64,000 nucleotides of DNA from Pseudonocardia cypriaca (GTDB lineage Bacteria > Actinomycetota > Actinomycetes > Mycobacteriales > Pseudonocardiaceae), in contig NZ_VFPH01000001.1 of the NCBI RefSeq assembly GCF_006717045.1, positions 992,001 through 1,056,000 of the forward strand, in the 5' to 3' direction. Of this stretch, positions 34,611 to 43,553 are shown piece by piece. How positions within the stretch are numbered: position 1 is the stretch's first letter; every line of letters begins with the position of its first letter. The notes beneath the pieces are model-generated. The model was given only the letters and a program-made list of their open reading frames with translations. It was not told the DNA's origin and ran no database searches. A program made the position numbers and the translations under genes.

Positions 34611-35453
34611 GTGACTTCCCGCCCATTGCGTTTCGGTCTGTCGGTGACCGGCCCGGTCTCTCAGATGAAGGAGGCAGCCCGCCGCGCAGAACAGATCGGC
34701 TTCGACGTGGTCCTGCTGCCCGACCACCTGGGGATGACCGCGCCGCTGCCACCACTGATCCCGATCGCGGAGGCCGCCCCGTCGCTGCGGGTCGGCAACA
34801 TGGTCATCAACGCGTCGTTCTACCGCCCCGCGTTGCTCGCCCGCGACCTCGCCACCGTCGACGCGGCCACCGACGGCCGGCTCGAGATCGGCCTCGGCAC
34901 CGGCTACGTCGAGGAGGAGTTCCGAGCTGCAGGACTGCCGTTCCCGAGAGCCGGGGCGCGCGTCGACCTCGTGATCGAGCACGCGGTCGAGATCCGGCGC
35001 CTGCTGTCCGGCCCCGACTACATCCCCGCGCCCGTCCAGACCCCGCCGCCGATCATGATCGCCGGCACGGGGGACCGGATGCTGACCGCGGCCGCCCGGC
35101 ACGCCGACATCGTCGCCTTCCCCACCGCGGGCACGCGCGATCAACTCGCGGAGCGGGTCGCGTTCTTCCAGGACAAGGCCGGCGACCGCTCGGCCGACGT
35201 CGAACTGGCGTTCAGCTTCTTCCAGGTCGGCCTCGACGATCCCGACGACCTGTCGATCCTCCGGGCCATCGCTCCGGGCGTCCCCGACGACGAGCTGCGC
35301 AGAGCCGTGTCCTACCTGCCCGGTCCGGTCGACGCGGCGGCCGCCCGGATCCGGTCGCTCCACGAGGCGCTCGGCATCACCTACTTCACGTTCAGCCTCA
35401 GCCCGACCGTCAGGTGGGAGAGCCTCGAGAAGCTACTGGCGGCGCTCCGGTAG
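34611..35453 (+). CDS. LLM-class F420-dependent oxidoreductase
   Basis: I start at GTG 34611 (MTSRPLRFGLSVTG), where the bacterial luciferase-like fold begins; the frame extends to 34566 with unlike sequence. The 280-residue protein carries SFYRPALLARDLATVD, the GRLEIGLGTGY motif and PIMIAGTGDRMLTAAARHAD, typical of the MSMEG_2516-like F420-dependent LLM subfamily. It transfers hydride using F420 on an unknown substrate. No ribosome site is visible, so translation may be leaderless. Confidence 0.88.
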   Translation: MTSRPLRFGLSVTGPVSQMKEAARRAEQIGFDVVLLPDHLGMTAPLPPLIPIAEAAPSLRVGNMVINASFYRPALLARDLATVDAATDGRLEIGLGTGYVEEEFRAAGLPFPRAGARVDLVIEHAVEIRRLLSGPDYIPAPVQTPPPIMIAGTGDRMLTAAARHADIVAFPTAGTRDQLAERVAFFQDKAGDRSADVELAFSFFQVGLDDPDDLSILRAIAPGVPDDELRRAVSYLPGPVDAAAARIRSLHEALGITYFTFSLSPTVRWESLEKLLAALR

Positions 35454-35499
35454 GCCCCCGGCTGAGGAGTGCCGGCGAACGCCTGCGCCCGGGCGAGCC

Positions 35500-36285
35500 T
35501 CACATCCGGGACCTCAGCACGTCGAACTCGCAGCCAGGCGAGGCCGGGTCGAAGCCGTGCTCGACCAGCCAGCGGGCCGCCGTCAGGCTCCGCCACGACC
35601 ACCATCCGCGGATCACGTCGAGGTCGACGTCCGTGCCGTATCCGGCGAGGACGTCGCCGAGGTGCTCCTCGTGCCCGAGCGTCAAGGTGGCGAGGTCGAA
35701 CAGGGCATCGCCCTGGGCCGCCTCGGACCAGTCGATCACGCCGGCGATCTCGTCCCCGTCGACGAACACGTGGGTGATCTGCAGGTCGCCGTGCGTGAAC
35801 ACCGGTGTCCACGGCCGGAGCGCAGCCTCGGCGATCCGGCGGTTGCGCGCGACCACGTCGGCCGGAAGGACGCCGTTGGTGACGAGCCACTCGCATTCGC
35901 CGTCGAGGTGCGATGCCAACTCGTCGACGCTCCGACCGGGCCATGGCGGCAGCGGCGCGTCGTGCAGCACCCGTGCGGCCGCACCCGCCGCCGCCCATGC
36001 CGCCGGCGACGCGGTCGACGGCTCGCCGAGGCGGCCGAGCGCTTTGCCCGGAAGGGCGGCGAGCGCGAGCACGGGCGGCTTCCGCCACAGGACCTGCGGC
36101 GTCGGGATCGGCGCCATGGCCATCGCCTCGACCTCGACGTCGGTGAGCTCCTGGTCGGCGTCGATCTTCAGGAACACGTCACCGACGCGAAGGGTTGCGC
36201 GCTCGCGGTGGGCGACGACGACCTCGACCTCCTCCACGCCGGCCATGGTCGCGGGGATGGCCGCCGACGTCATCGGGTTTTCCAC
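35500..36285 (-). CDS. Aminoglycoside phosphotransferase (APH) family kinase
   Basis: This protein has 261 residues from GTG 36285 (ATG 36273 is an equally good start). The APH/choline-kinase fold is shown by the catalytic loop FTHGDLQITHVFVDGDEIAGV followed by IDWSEAAQGDALFDLA, which contains the catalytic Asp and the second metal-binding Asp. An N-lobe Lys is seen in DVFLKID. It phosphorylates a small hydroxylated molecule. In soil actinomycetes most such genes are housekeeping or of unknown substrate, so resistance should not be assumed. Confidence 0.85.
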   Translation of the reverse strand: MENPMTSAAIPATMAGVEEVEVVVAHRERATLRVGDVFLKIDADQELTDVEVEAMAMAPIPTPQVLWRKPPVLALAALPGKALGRLGEPSTASPAAWAAAGAAARVLHDAPLPPWPGRSVDELASHLDGECEWLVTNGVLPADVVARNRRIAEAALRPWTPVFTHGDLQITHVFVDGDEIAGVIDWSEAAQGDALFDLATLTLGHEEHLGDVLAGYGTDVDLDVIRGWWSWRSLTAARWLVEHGFDPASPGCEFDVLRSRM

Positions 36286-36314
36286 ACCTACGATTACAGC
36301 GTTGCGGCGGGGGT

Positions 36315-36326
36315 GGACCGCGGTCC
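36315..36326. promoter_or_regulatory. Palindrome in LysR promoter region
   Basis: GGACCGCGGTCC is a perfect 12-bp palindrome 24 bases before the LysR start and between the divergent APH-like and LysR genes. It could be an autoregulatory site, though it does not show a typical T-N11-A LysR box. Confidence 0.3.
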
Positions 36327-36349
36327 GCCGCAGGGAGGGACGGGAACCG

Positions 36350-37246
36350 ATGAGCCTTCGTCAGTTCGAGTACGCCCTGGCCGTTGCCGAGGAGGGCTCG
36401 GTGACGGCGGCGGCCGAGCGGCTGCACGTCGCCCAACCGTCGATGTCCCAGCAGATCCGCAACCTGGAGCGGGAGCTCGGCGTGCAGCTGTTCGCCCGCA
36501 CGCCGAGCGGACTGGTGCCCACGGTGGCCGGCCGCGCGTTCCTGCGGGAGGCGGAGATCGCGGTGACCGCGGCGCGGCGGGCGAGGGCGACGGCACGCGC
36601 CGGTGCCGACGACCTGGTGGGCGAGCTGGTGGTCGCGGCGCAGATGGGTTTCGGCACGCGCCAGCTGCCGGGCGCGCTGAGCGCGCTGCGCCGCCGCTTC
36701 CCGCGGGTGGAGGTCACCGTCTTCGAGGAGCCCAGCTCCGCCGAGCTGGACCGGCTGTGCCGCCGGGGCGTGCTGGACCTCGCCCTGATGGCCAAGTGCG
36801 AGCGGAGCCCCGCCGACGCTCACCACATCGGCGACGAGGAGTTCGTGGTGGTGCTGGGCACCGGGCACCGGCTGCTCGCCGCGGACCGGGTCGAGCTGCG
36901 CGAACTGGAGGGCGAGCCGTGGGTGCGGTTCGACCGCGACAGTGCGCTCGACGGCGTGCTGCTGAACGTGCTGCGGGACAACGAGCTGCCCCCGACCACG
37001 GCCGCCCGCGTGTCGCAGACGGCCACGGCCGTGCGCTGGGCCGCCCACGGGCTGGGGGTGACGCTCGTCCCCGCCTCCGCGGTGCCCCAGGGTTACGAGC
37101 ACCTCGTGCGCCCGGTGTTCCCGGTCGTGTCCCAGCCCGTCATCGCCGTGGTCCGGCAGCACGCGGGCCCGGCGGAGACGGCCCTGCGCGAACTCCTGCG
37201 CCAGGAGACCTGGTACGACGCCGCTCCCATCTCACTGGTGTCCTGA
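36350..37246 (+). CDS. LysR family transcriptional regulator
   Basis: I start at ATG 36350 (MSLRQFEYALAVAEEGS), behind GGGAGGGACGGG; 298 residues. Residues 1-60 form the LysR winged helix (AAERLHVAQPSMSQQIRNLERELG; GVQLFAR). The rest is the two-lobed effector-binding domain (LVVAAQMGFGTRQLPGAL, VRFDRDSALDG, AVRWAAHGLGVTLVP). It is divergent from the APH-like gene and convergent with the SDR pair, so either could be a target. Confidence 0.9.
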   Translation: MSLRQFEYALAVAEEGSVTAAAERLHVAQPSMSQQIRNLERELGVQLFARTPSGLVPTVAGRAFLREAEIAVTAARRARATARAGADDLVGELVVAAQMGFGTRQLPGALSALRRRFPRVEVTVFEEPSSAELDRLCRRGVLDLALMAKCERSPADAHHIGDEEFVVVLGTGHRLLAADRVELRELEGEPWVRFDRDSALDGVLLNVLRDNELPPTTAARVSQTATAVRWAAHGLGVTLVPASAVPQGYEHLVRPVFPVVSQPVIAVVRQHAGPAETALRELLRQETWYDAAPISLVS

Positions 37247-37261
37247 CGGCCGACGGGCCTC

Positions 37262-38002
37262 TCACAGCTGCGTGCGTCCGCCGTCGACGGTGAACTCCGC
37301 ACCGGTGGTGTAGGTGGCATCGAAGGCGAGGAATGCGGCCGCCCTGGCGAACTCCTCGACGGTGCCGAAACGCTGCATGGGATTGTCCGCGACCACCTGC
37401 GCCTTGAACTGCTCGGCGGCCTCCTCGGTCATCGTCTTCTCGAGGATCCCCGTGTCGATGGGACCGGGGCTGATCGCGTTGACCCGGACTCCGCGTGGGA
37501 GCAGCTCGCGGGAGAAGCTGCGGGCCATCGAGCGCACCGCTGCTTTGCCGGCCGCGTAGACACTGGTGTCCAGCATGCCGATGGCGTTCGCGACCGAGGT
37601 GGTGAGCACGACGCCTGCGCCCGCGCTCAGCAGCGGGGCGAGCTTCTGCACCGTGAAGAAGGCGCCCTTGACGTTGATCGCGAACATCTCGTCGTACACC
37701 TCCTCCGTGACGGTCTCGAGGGGCGTGGCGCCTGCGATGCCCGCGTTGACGAACAGGGCATCGATCGTGCCGAGCTCCTCCTGCACCCGGTGGGCCAGAG
37801 CATCCAGGTCGGACAGTGAGGCCACGTCCCCCCGGACGGCCACCGCGTTCTTGCCGAGGTCCCGCGCGGCGTCGACCGTGCCCTGTGAACGCCCGGTGAT
37901 CACCACTCGGGCTCCGCCGTCCACCAGCAGCTTCGCCAATGCGAACCCCATACCGGCGCCGCCGCCGGTGATCACTGCGTTCTTGTCGCTGTACACACCC
38001 AT
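37262..38002 (-). CDS. SDR family oxidoreductase
   Basis: This 246-residue classical SDR has TGGGAGMG at the cofactor site, NAGIAG, Ser in LTTSVANAIG, YAAGK with the catalytic Tyr/Lys, and the C-terminal FTVDGGRTQL. GRSQGT after strand 2 suggests NADP(H). The gene follows another SDR gene by 7 nt, so the two form an operon. Substrates are unknown; similar proteins reduce ketones of xenobiotics and are often induced with TetR or LysR regulators. Confidence 0.88.
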   Translation of the reverse strand: MGVYSDKNAVITGGGAGMGFALAKLLVDGGARVVITGRSQGTVDAARDLGKNAVAVRGDVASLSDLDALAHRVQEELGTIDALFVNAGIAGATPLETVTEEVYDEMFAINVKGAFFTVQKLAPLLSAGAGVVLTTSVANAIGMLDTSVYAAGKAAVRSMARSFSRELLPRGVRVNAISPGPIDTGILEKTMTEEAAEQFKAQVVADNPMQRFGTVEEFARAAAFLAFDATYTTGAEFTVDGGRTQL

Positions 38003-38009
38003 CTTCCTG

Positions 38010-38777
38010 TCAACCCCTCGGGAACTCGCCGCCGTCGACGCCGAGAACCTGCCCGGTGAGCCAGCTCGCCCGGTCGGACACGAGGAACAGCACCGCGTGG
38101 GCGATGTCGTCTGGCTGACCGTCGCGCCCCAGCGGAGGGGTTGCGACCGCGCCCGGCCCGAGGTCCAGGCTCGCCCAGTACTCCCGCGTCGCCTCGCCGC
38201 CGGGGGTGGCGGTCCTGCCGGGGCTCACGGTGTTGACCCGGACCCCGAACGGGGCCAGCTCGGCGGCCAGTCCCCGGCTGTAGTTCTCCAGCGCCACCTT
38301 CGCCGCCTGGTAGTGCAGGAACGGCGGTGCCGGGGGGACGACCGCGGCCGTGGAGATGTGCACGATCGCCCCCGAACGCCGTTCCCGCATCCCCGGTGCC
38401 AGCAGCGAGTTCAGCCGCACCGACGACAGGAAGTTCAGGTCCAGCGCGTCCTGCCACTCCTCGTCGGGAATGGCCAGAGCGGCCTTGTGCGGTCGCGCTC
38501 CACCCACGTTGTGGACGAGGACGTCCACCCCGCCGAGCGCCTCCTGCGCGGCCGCGGCGAGCGCCTCCGCGCCGGCCCGGGTCCGCACGTCGGCCTGCAC
38601 GAAGGTGGCCCCCTCCGGCACCGTGCTCGTCGCCGACCTGGCGGTCGTGAGCACCTCGGCGCCCGCGTCCAGGAGCCGCCGCACGACGGCCGCCCCGATT
38701 CCGCGAGAACCACCCGTGACCAGGGCTCGTTTTCCCGCGAGCTCTCGCGTTCCCGATCGGTTCTCGACCGTGGTCAT
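38010..38777 (-). CDS. SDR family oxidoreductase
   Basis: I start at ATG 38777 (MTTVENRSGTRELAG), preceded by AAAGGA; 255 residues. Motifs: TGGSRGIG, HNVGG in place of NNAG, catalytic Ser in VHISTAAVV, YQAAK with Tyr/Lys, NTVSPG and VLGVDGGEFPRG. It is closely similar in architecture to the SDR encoded at 39703 (shared SRGIGxAVVxRL, NVGG, NFL/F and NTVSPG patterns), suggesting duplication around the TetR gene. It is the first gene of a two-SDR operon. Confidence 0.88.
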   Translation of the reverse strand: MTTVENRSGTRELAGKRALVTGGSRGIGAAVVRRLLDAGAEVLTTARSATSTVPEGATFVQADVRTRAGAEALAAAAQEALGGVDVLVHNVGGARPHKAALAIPDEEWQDALDLNFLSSVRLNSLLAPGMRERRSGAIVHISTAAVVPPAPPFLHYQAAKVALENYSRGLAAELAPFGVRVNTVSPGRTATPGGEATREYWASLDLGPGAVATPPLGRDGQPDDIAHAVLFLVSDRASWLTGQVLGVDGGEFPRG

Positions 38778-38918
38778 GCCGCAAGTCCTTTCGATTGTGT
38801 CCCGTTCGCTCGACGGAAAAGGGATTGATGTTCGGATAGGTCGCGGTGCGCGCACCTCGTCGAGCTCTTTCACGGTACGTCCGGAAAAGAACGGGACGCA
38901 AAGACGAAATGTCAGCAG

Positions 38919-38974
38919 GCGCCATAGGGGTCTCCTATGGCGCGCGGCTCGGCGGATCCGTCCGGGGGATCCGC
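38919..38974. repeat. Two adjacent perfect inverted repeats
   Basis: GCGCCATAGG (38919-38928) and CCTATGGCGC (38934-38943) are perfect 10-bp arms around 5 nt. GCGGATCC (38952-38959) and GGATCCGC (38967-38974) are perfect 8-bp arms around 7 nt. They lie in the 226-bp gap downstream of a minus-strand TetR gene and upstream of the minus-strand SDR operon. They may terminate the TetR transcript or act as operators; no T-tract is present. An AT-richer stretch follows toward 38780. Confidence 0.6.
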
Positions 38975-39003
38975 GCAACGCTGGTTCGCCGTGTCGGCGG
39001 CGG

Positions 39004-39594
39004 TCAGAGCGGTGCGGACGGGGTGCCGACGCCGCGGAGCAGGGTGTCGATCAGCTGGGTCGCGAGGGCGTCGGTGTCGGGCTCGGCCTCGGCGCCGACC
39101 TCCTGGCAGGCCTCGTGGATCAGGGCGTAGTACACCCTGCGGGCCCAGACCGGGTCGACGTCGGGACGCAGTGAGCCGCTGTCCCGCAGGCGGCGGAACA
39201 GCCGGTCACACGTGTCGAGCATCCGGCACTGGATCTCCTCGACCTCGTCGCCCTTTGCGAGAGCGGTGTCCATCGAGAAGCTCCAGGACATCTTCACCCG
39301 GAGCACGTTCGCAGTGGCCTGGTAGAGCGCGACCATGGGTGGTGCGGTGTCCGGGCGCGCCTGGTCGACGGCGGCCTCGAGCTGCCGGCTGGCCCATCCC
39401 CCGAGTGCGGCGATCAGCGCTTCGCGGGTGCTGAACCGGCGGTGCACCGTCGTGCGCGCGACACCTGCCGCGGCCGCGATCTCCTCCATCGTGGCCGCCG
39501 GATCGCGGGCGAGAACGCGCTCGGCCGCCTCCAGGATCGTCCGCACGGTCCGCTCGGCGTCCGCCCGCAGGGGCCGGGTGCTGCCATCGCTCAC
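39004..39594 (-). CDS. TetR family transcriptional regulator
   Basis: This protein has 196 residues from a GTG. The helix-turn-helix is ATMEEIAAAAGVARTTVHRRFSTREALIA at ~33-60. The C-terminal helical domain is unassigned. It is divergent from the SDR at 39703 and upstream of the SDR operon on its own strand, so all three SDR genes could be its targets. The 108-bp gap to the divergent SDR holds GTTGCAAC, a possible operator core. Confidence 0.86.
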   Translation of the reverse strand: MSDGSTRPLRADAERTVRTILEAAERVLARDPAATMEEIAAAAGVARTTVHRRFSTREALIAALGGWASRQLEAAVDQARPDTAPPMVALYQATANVLRVKMSWSFSMDTALAKGDEVEEIQCRMLDTCDRLFRRLRDSGSLRPDVDPVWARRVYYALIHEACQEVGAEAEPDTDALATQLIDTLLRGVGTPSAPL

Positions 39595-39702
39595 AGCGGG
39601 AGTCTACTCCGTTGACGCTGATCCAGCCGTAGTTGCAACATCAGTGACGCAGCTTGTACGTTGAAGCGGTCACTCATGATGCGACTCCGAGAGGGCTTCG
39701 CC

Positions 39703-40485
39703 GTGGATCTCCAGTTGAAGGACAAGACCGCACTGGTCACCGGTGCCAGCCGGGGGATCGGCCTGGCCGTGGTCGAGCGGCTCGTCGAGGAAGGCGTGCG
39801 GGTAGTCGCGGCCGCCCGGACCGAGACGCCCGACATGCGGCGCACCGGCGCGCACGTCGTACCCGTCGACCTGACGGATCCGGACGGGCCGGTGCGGCTG
39901 GTCGCGGCGGCCCGGCAGGAGCTCGGGGAGCTGGACCTGCTGGTGAACAACGTCGGCGGTGGTGAGGGCGATGCGACGGCCGGGTTCCTCGATGTGGACG
40001 ACCAGTTGTGGCACCACGCCTTCGACCTGAACTTCTTCGCGACCGTGAAGACGACCCGGGCGGCGTTGCCGAGCCTGATCGACCGGCGCGGCGTCGTCGT
40101 CAACATCTCGTCGAGCGGTGCGCGGATCCCGTCGGGCGGGCCGGTCGCCTACACGACGGCGAAGGCCGCGCTGACCGCTCTGGGCAAGGCGCTGGCCGAG
40201 GAGTTCGGACCGCAGGGCGTGCGCGTCAACACCGTGTCCCCGGGGCCGGTGCGCACGGCGCTCTGGGAGCACCCGGACTCGTACGGCGGCCAGCTCGCGG
40301 CCAAGCTCGGCGTACCGCACGACCAGCTGCTGGCCGCTCTGCCGGCGCAGGCGGGGATGCTGACGGGGCGGCTCATCGAGGCCGGTGAGGTCGCCGACCT
40401 GGTCGTGCAGCTCTGCTCGCCGCGCGCGGGCAGCGTCACGGGCGCCGACTACCTGATCGACGGCGGACTGGTGAAGAGCGCCTAG
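39703..40485 (+). CDS. SDR family oxidoreductase
   Basis: I start at GTG 39703 (MDLQLKDKTALVTG), preceded at proper distance by GAGAGG; the open frame reaches back to a TTG at 39661. The 260-residue SDR shows TGASRGIG, NNVGG, Ser in NISSSGAR, YTTAK, NTVSPGPV and YLIDGGLVKSA. Similarity of motifs to the SDR at 38010 suggests a common origin. Its TAG stop shares the tetranucleotide CTAG with the stop of the convergent P450 gene, so no room for a terminator exists between them. Confidence 0.88.
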   Translation: MDLQLKDKTALVTGASRGIGLAVVERLVEEGVRVVAAARTETPDMRRTGAHVVPVDLTDPDGPVRLVAAARQELGELDLLVNNVGGGEGDATAGFLDVDDQLWHHAFDLNFFATVKTTRAALPSLIDRRGVVVNISSSGARIPSGGPVAYTTAKAALTALGKALAEEFGPQGVRVNTVSPGPVRTALWEHPDSYGGQLAAKLGVPHDQLLAALPAQAGMLTGRLIEAGEVADLVVQLCSPRAGSVTGADYLIDGGLVKSA

Positions 40486-41729
40486 ATCCACCTCCGAGCC
40501 GGGGCCGCGGCGGCCCGCTCGGCGTCCGCATCTCGGGGCAGGACGAAGCGGAGGTGGGAGGAGACGATGCCGAGCTCGGGCATGCGCGCCCCTTCCCGGG
40601 AGCCGACCGCGGTGAAGGATGCGGTGCGGGCGAGCAGCTCCTCCAGCGCGATCCGCAGCATCAGCCGCGCCATCGGAGCGCCGGGACACCGGTGGCGGCC
40701 GCGCCCGAAGGCGAGGTGGTCGGCGATGTTGGGCCGGCCGAGCCGGAACTCGTCCGGATCGTCGAACACGGCCGCGTCCCGGTTGGCGGACGCGTAGGTG
40801 AGGGTGACCGGCTCGCCCGGCAGGATCTCCCGGCCGAGCACGACGGTCGGCCGGGTGACGGTGCGGGCGAAGCCGCGATAGGGCGCGTAGAGCCGCAGGA
40901 ACTCCTCGAGCGCCGCGGTGATGAGGTCCGGTTCGGCGCGCAGCCGCTCCTGCAGCTGCGGGTCCGTCCCGAGGTGGGTCGCGATCGAGCCGATGACGAT
41001 CGGGGGCGCGACCATGCCGACCACGAGCGACTGGCGCAGCGCCCCGACGATCTGCTCCGCTTCGAGCGGTTCGCCGTCGACCGGTTCGGCGAGCAGCGAG
41101 CTGGCGGGGTCCTCCTCTACCGGGCGCGGGTGGTCGCGGCGGTCCGCGACGAGCGCGCGGGCCATCGCGTACATGCGCTCGCTCATCGCGTTGACCACCT
41201 CCCGGTCCTGCAGCCGCCAGGCGCGCACCCAGCGGGCCGCGGTCTCGGCGAGGTCGGGGGCGAGCTCGGGATCCAGGTTCAGCCACTCCGTGGTGACCCA
41301 GGCCGGGAAGAGGGCGCCGAACTCCTGGGCGATGTCACCGGAGCCCCGCTGCAGCATCGGGGTGAGCACGCGGACCGCGTGCTCGCGCAGCACGGGCTCC
41401 AGGTCGGCGAGCCTGCGCCGGGAGAGCGTGGCGTCCAGCGCCTTGCGGTAGGGCGTGTGGTGGGGGGCGTCGAAGTTCAGCGGCGGGCGGCGCAGGCCGC
41501 GCGGGTCGCTCGGCACGACCGCCTTCACCGAGGAGATGAACCGGGAGTCGTCCAGGGCGGCCGCCTTGACCTCCGGATAGGTCGCCAGCGCCCAGAAGCC
41601 GCCGTGGGAGTCGGTGTGCGCGACAGGGCAGCGGGCCCGGAGATCTCGGTAGAGCGCGTGCACCTCGTCGGGGTCGTCGGTCGAGGCCGGGTCGAAGTCC
41701 TCGGGGATGCGCCGTGCGGGGACGGTCAC
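40482..41729 (-). CDS. Cytochrome P450
   Basis: I start at GTG 41729, after GGAGGGC, giving 415 residues. The heme-ligand loop FGRGRHRCPGAPMARL places the cysteine thiolate at Cys348; the K-helix ExxR is in EEFLRLYAPYRGFAR. The I-helix, normally AGxxT, reads VVGMVAPPIVIGSIA, so both the acidic residue and the Thr of the proton-delivery pair are missing. It is a soluble bacterial class P450 needing external ferredoxin. It lies 79 nt downstream of a carboxylesterase gene on the same strand, suggesting co-transcription and sequential processing of an ester-containing substrate. Confidence 0.88.
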   Translation of the reverse strand: MTVPARRIPEDFDPASTDDPDEVHALYRDLRARCPVAHTDSHGGFWALATYPEVKAAALDDSRFISSVKAVVPSDPRGLRRPPLNFDAPHHTPYRKALDATLSRRRLADLEPVLREHAVRVLTPMLQRGSGDIAQEFGALFPAWVTTEWLNLDPELAPDLAETAARWVRAWRLQDREVVNAMSERMYAMARALVADRRDHPRPVEEDPASSLLAEPVDGEPLEAEQIVGALRQSLVVGMVAPPIVIGSIATHLGTDPQLQERLRAEPDLITAALEEFLRLYAPYRGFARTVTRPTVVLGREILPGEPVTLTYASANRDAAVFDDPDEFRLGRPNIADHLAFGRGRHRCPGAPMARLMLRIALEELLARTASFTAVGSREGARMPELGIVSSHLRFVLPRDADAERAAAAPARRWI

Positions 41730-41808
41730 CGCGCCCTCCGGCTCGCAGTGGTCCTCCGTCGCGGGGATCGGTCCAGGCCCGGCACCGCCACGACGTCCGG
41801 CTGCCTCG

Positions 41809-43368
41809 TCATCCGGCGGCGGCTGTCGCCGCGAACGCCCGCCCCCACGGATCGGTTCGCCCGGAGGTCGACACCCCGCGCCACCAACCGACCCGGTCGT
41901 CGACGATCCGGCTGGTCGCCTCGAAACCGTCATCGCCGAACCGCAGCTGGGTGCGGGCGGTGGGCTCGTACGCAGGCCAGTCGACCCCTGCGGCGGCGAG
42001 GCCCTCGTTCGGGTCGCCCGTGCAGGCGAACGCGGCCAGTGCGCCGCCCATTGCGGCCGCGGCGCGGTCGAAGGCGGGCCCGGCGGCGGGGATCGGACCG
42101 AGGCCGACGTTGCGGAAGAAGACGGGGATCTCGATCCCGTGGAACGCCCCGAGCGGCTCGGCGCGGTTGAGGTCGCACAGGTAGCTGTGGACCGGACCGC
42201 CGCCGGCGCGGTGGGCGTCGGCGAGCCGCGCGGTGCGCACGGTGAACTGGTCGCTGAGCACGTCCATCACCAGGTCGACGTTGCGGCCGCCGCCGTGGGC
42301 GCGCCGGGCCCGGTAACCGGCGACGATGCCATCGGCGGCCGAGGTGTCGTCGACGCCCGCCGCGACGAGACCGACCACGGCGGCGTCGTCGATGTCGACG
42401 CCGGGATCCAGCCACCGCGGATGAGTGGCGAGCATGAAGCGCGCCTCGTCGAGCGTGGTGCCGGTCAGCAGCGGGACGTCGGCGGCGACGCCGACGGCTA
42501 GCGCCTCGTCGGGGTAGGCGGGCACCGAGGGGGTGCCCACGACGGGCGCGAACCGCATGCTGTGCTCGGTCGGCTCCCGACCGACGCCCAGGCGGGCCTG
42601 CACGTCGAGCAGCCGGTCGAGCGGCAGGTTCTGCAGCGCCGTGGGATCGGCGCGGTCCAGGTCGAGCATGCGCAGTGCCCGCTCGGCGATGAGCGTGGCG
42701 CGGCCTGCGTCCTTCAGGCCGAACGGCGGCCCGCCGAGGACGCCGGCACGGCTGAACAGGCCGCGCGCGGCCGGTGACGTCAGCAACGAGGTGACCTTGC
42801 CGCCCCCACCGGAGTGGCCGAAGATCGTCACGCGGGACGGGTCGCCGCCGAACCCCGCGATGTTGTCGCGCACCCACTCCAGGGCGGCCACGAGGTCGAG
42901 GATGCTGGGGTTGGCCTCGAACCCCCAGTCCGCTCCGCCCAGCTCGGTGAGGTGGAGGAAGCCCAGCAGGCCCAGCCGGTGGTTCAGCGACACCACGACC
43001 ACGTCCTCGCTGCCGGCCAGGGCCGCCCCGGCGGTGTGCGCTGCGTAGCCGGTGCCCGTGAAGAACCCTCCGCCGTGGATCCACACCAGCACGGGGCGCT
43101 CGCCGGTGATCCCCGGCGTCCACACGTTGAGGAACAGGCAGTCCTCGGCGGGCTCGGCGAGTGGCTTGCGGCCCGGCACGGCGAACTGCGGCGCGATCGG
43201 ACCGGGAGCGACCGCCTGCCGGACGCCGGTCCACGGCGTCGCAGGCTTCGGCGGCAGGAACCTGCCCGAGCCGCTCACCGGGGCGGCGTACGGGATCCCC
43301 AGGAAGCGGTGTACGCCGTGCTCGGCCGTGCCCTCGATCTTGCCCTGTGTCGTGTCGGCGATCGTCAT
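41809..43368 (-). CDS. Carboxylesterase, type B family
   Basis: I start at ATG 43368, behind GGAGG at 8 nt; 519 residues without signal peptide. Family marks: FLGIPYAAP, DCLFLNVWTP, VLVWIHGGGFFTGTG (oxyanion hole), nucleophile Ser186 in FGHSGGGG, Glu in TTLDEARF and His in GAFHGIEIPVFF. It hydrolyses carboxylic esters or lactones. The P450 gene follows it on the same strand. A nested palindrome lies upstream of the start. Confidence 0.9.
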   Translation of the reverse strand: MTIADTTQGKIEGTAEHGVHRFLGIPYAAPVSGSGRFLPPKPATPWTGVRQAVAPGPIAPQFAVPGRKPLAEPAEDCLFLNVWTPGITGERPVLVWIHGGGFFTGTGYAAHTAGAALAGSEDVVVVSLNHRLGLLGFLHLTELGGADWGFEANPSILDLVAALEWVRDNIAGFGGDPSRVTIFGHSGGGGKVTSLLTSPAARGLFSRAGVLGGPPFGLKDAGRATLIAERALRMLDLDRADPTALQNLPLDRLLDVQARLGVGREPTEHSMRFAPVVGTPSVPAYPDEALAVGVAADVPLLTGTTLDEARFMLATHPRWLDPGVDIDDAAVVGLVAAGVDDTSAADGIVAGYRARRAHGGGRNVDLVMDVLSDQFTVRTARLADAHRAGGGPVHSYLCDLNRAEPLGAFHGIEIPVFFRNVGLGPIPAAGPAFDRAAAAMGGALAAFACTGDPNEGLAAAGVDWPAYEPTARTQLRFGDDGFEATSRIVDDRVGWWRGVSTSGRTDPWGRAFAATAAAG

Positions 43369-43402
43369 GGTGCCGGCCTCCAGTGGCAACCCCTCGGCTG
43401 TG

Positions 43403-43442
43403 GCCTGCCTCTTATCAGGAAGCCTGATGGAGGCTGGCAGGC
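43403..43442. promoter_or_regulatory. Nested palindrome upstream of carboxylesterase
   Basis: ATCAGG-AAG-CCTGAT (43414-43428) is a perfect 6-bp inverted repeat nested inside GCCTGCC (43403-43409) and GGCAGGC (43436-43442). It lies 35-75 bases upstream of the esterase start, the position of a promoter/operator. Which regulator binds is unknown; none of the nearby intact genes is an adjacent regulator. Confidence 0.5.
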
Positions 43443-43553
43443 GACAAGCGCGATTGTCAACCGGCCGCCCGGACCAGTTGCTGTCGCCTATGGCGTTCCG
43501 CAGTGCCTTCCCGGACGGCAGCTGCGCCCCCCGCTCCTGCCGGGGCGCGGGCC

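Noticed and set aside
35500..36285. Antibiotic-resistance gene reading of the APH-like kinase
   Set aside because: The fold is clear, but most chromosomal actinomycete members have no shown resistance role and no drug-specific signature is visible.
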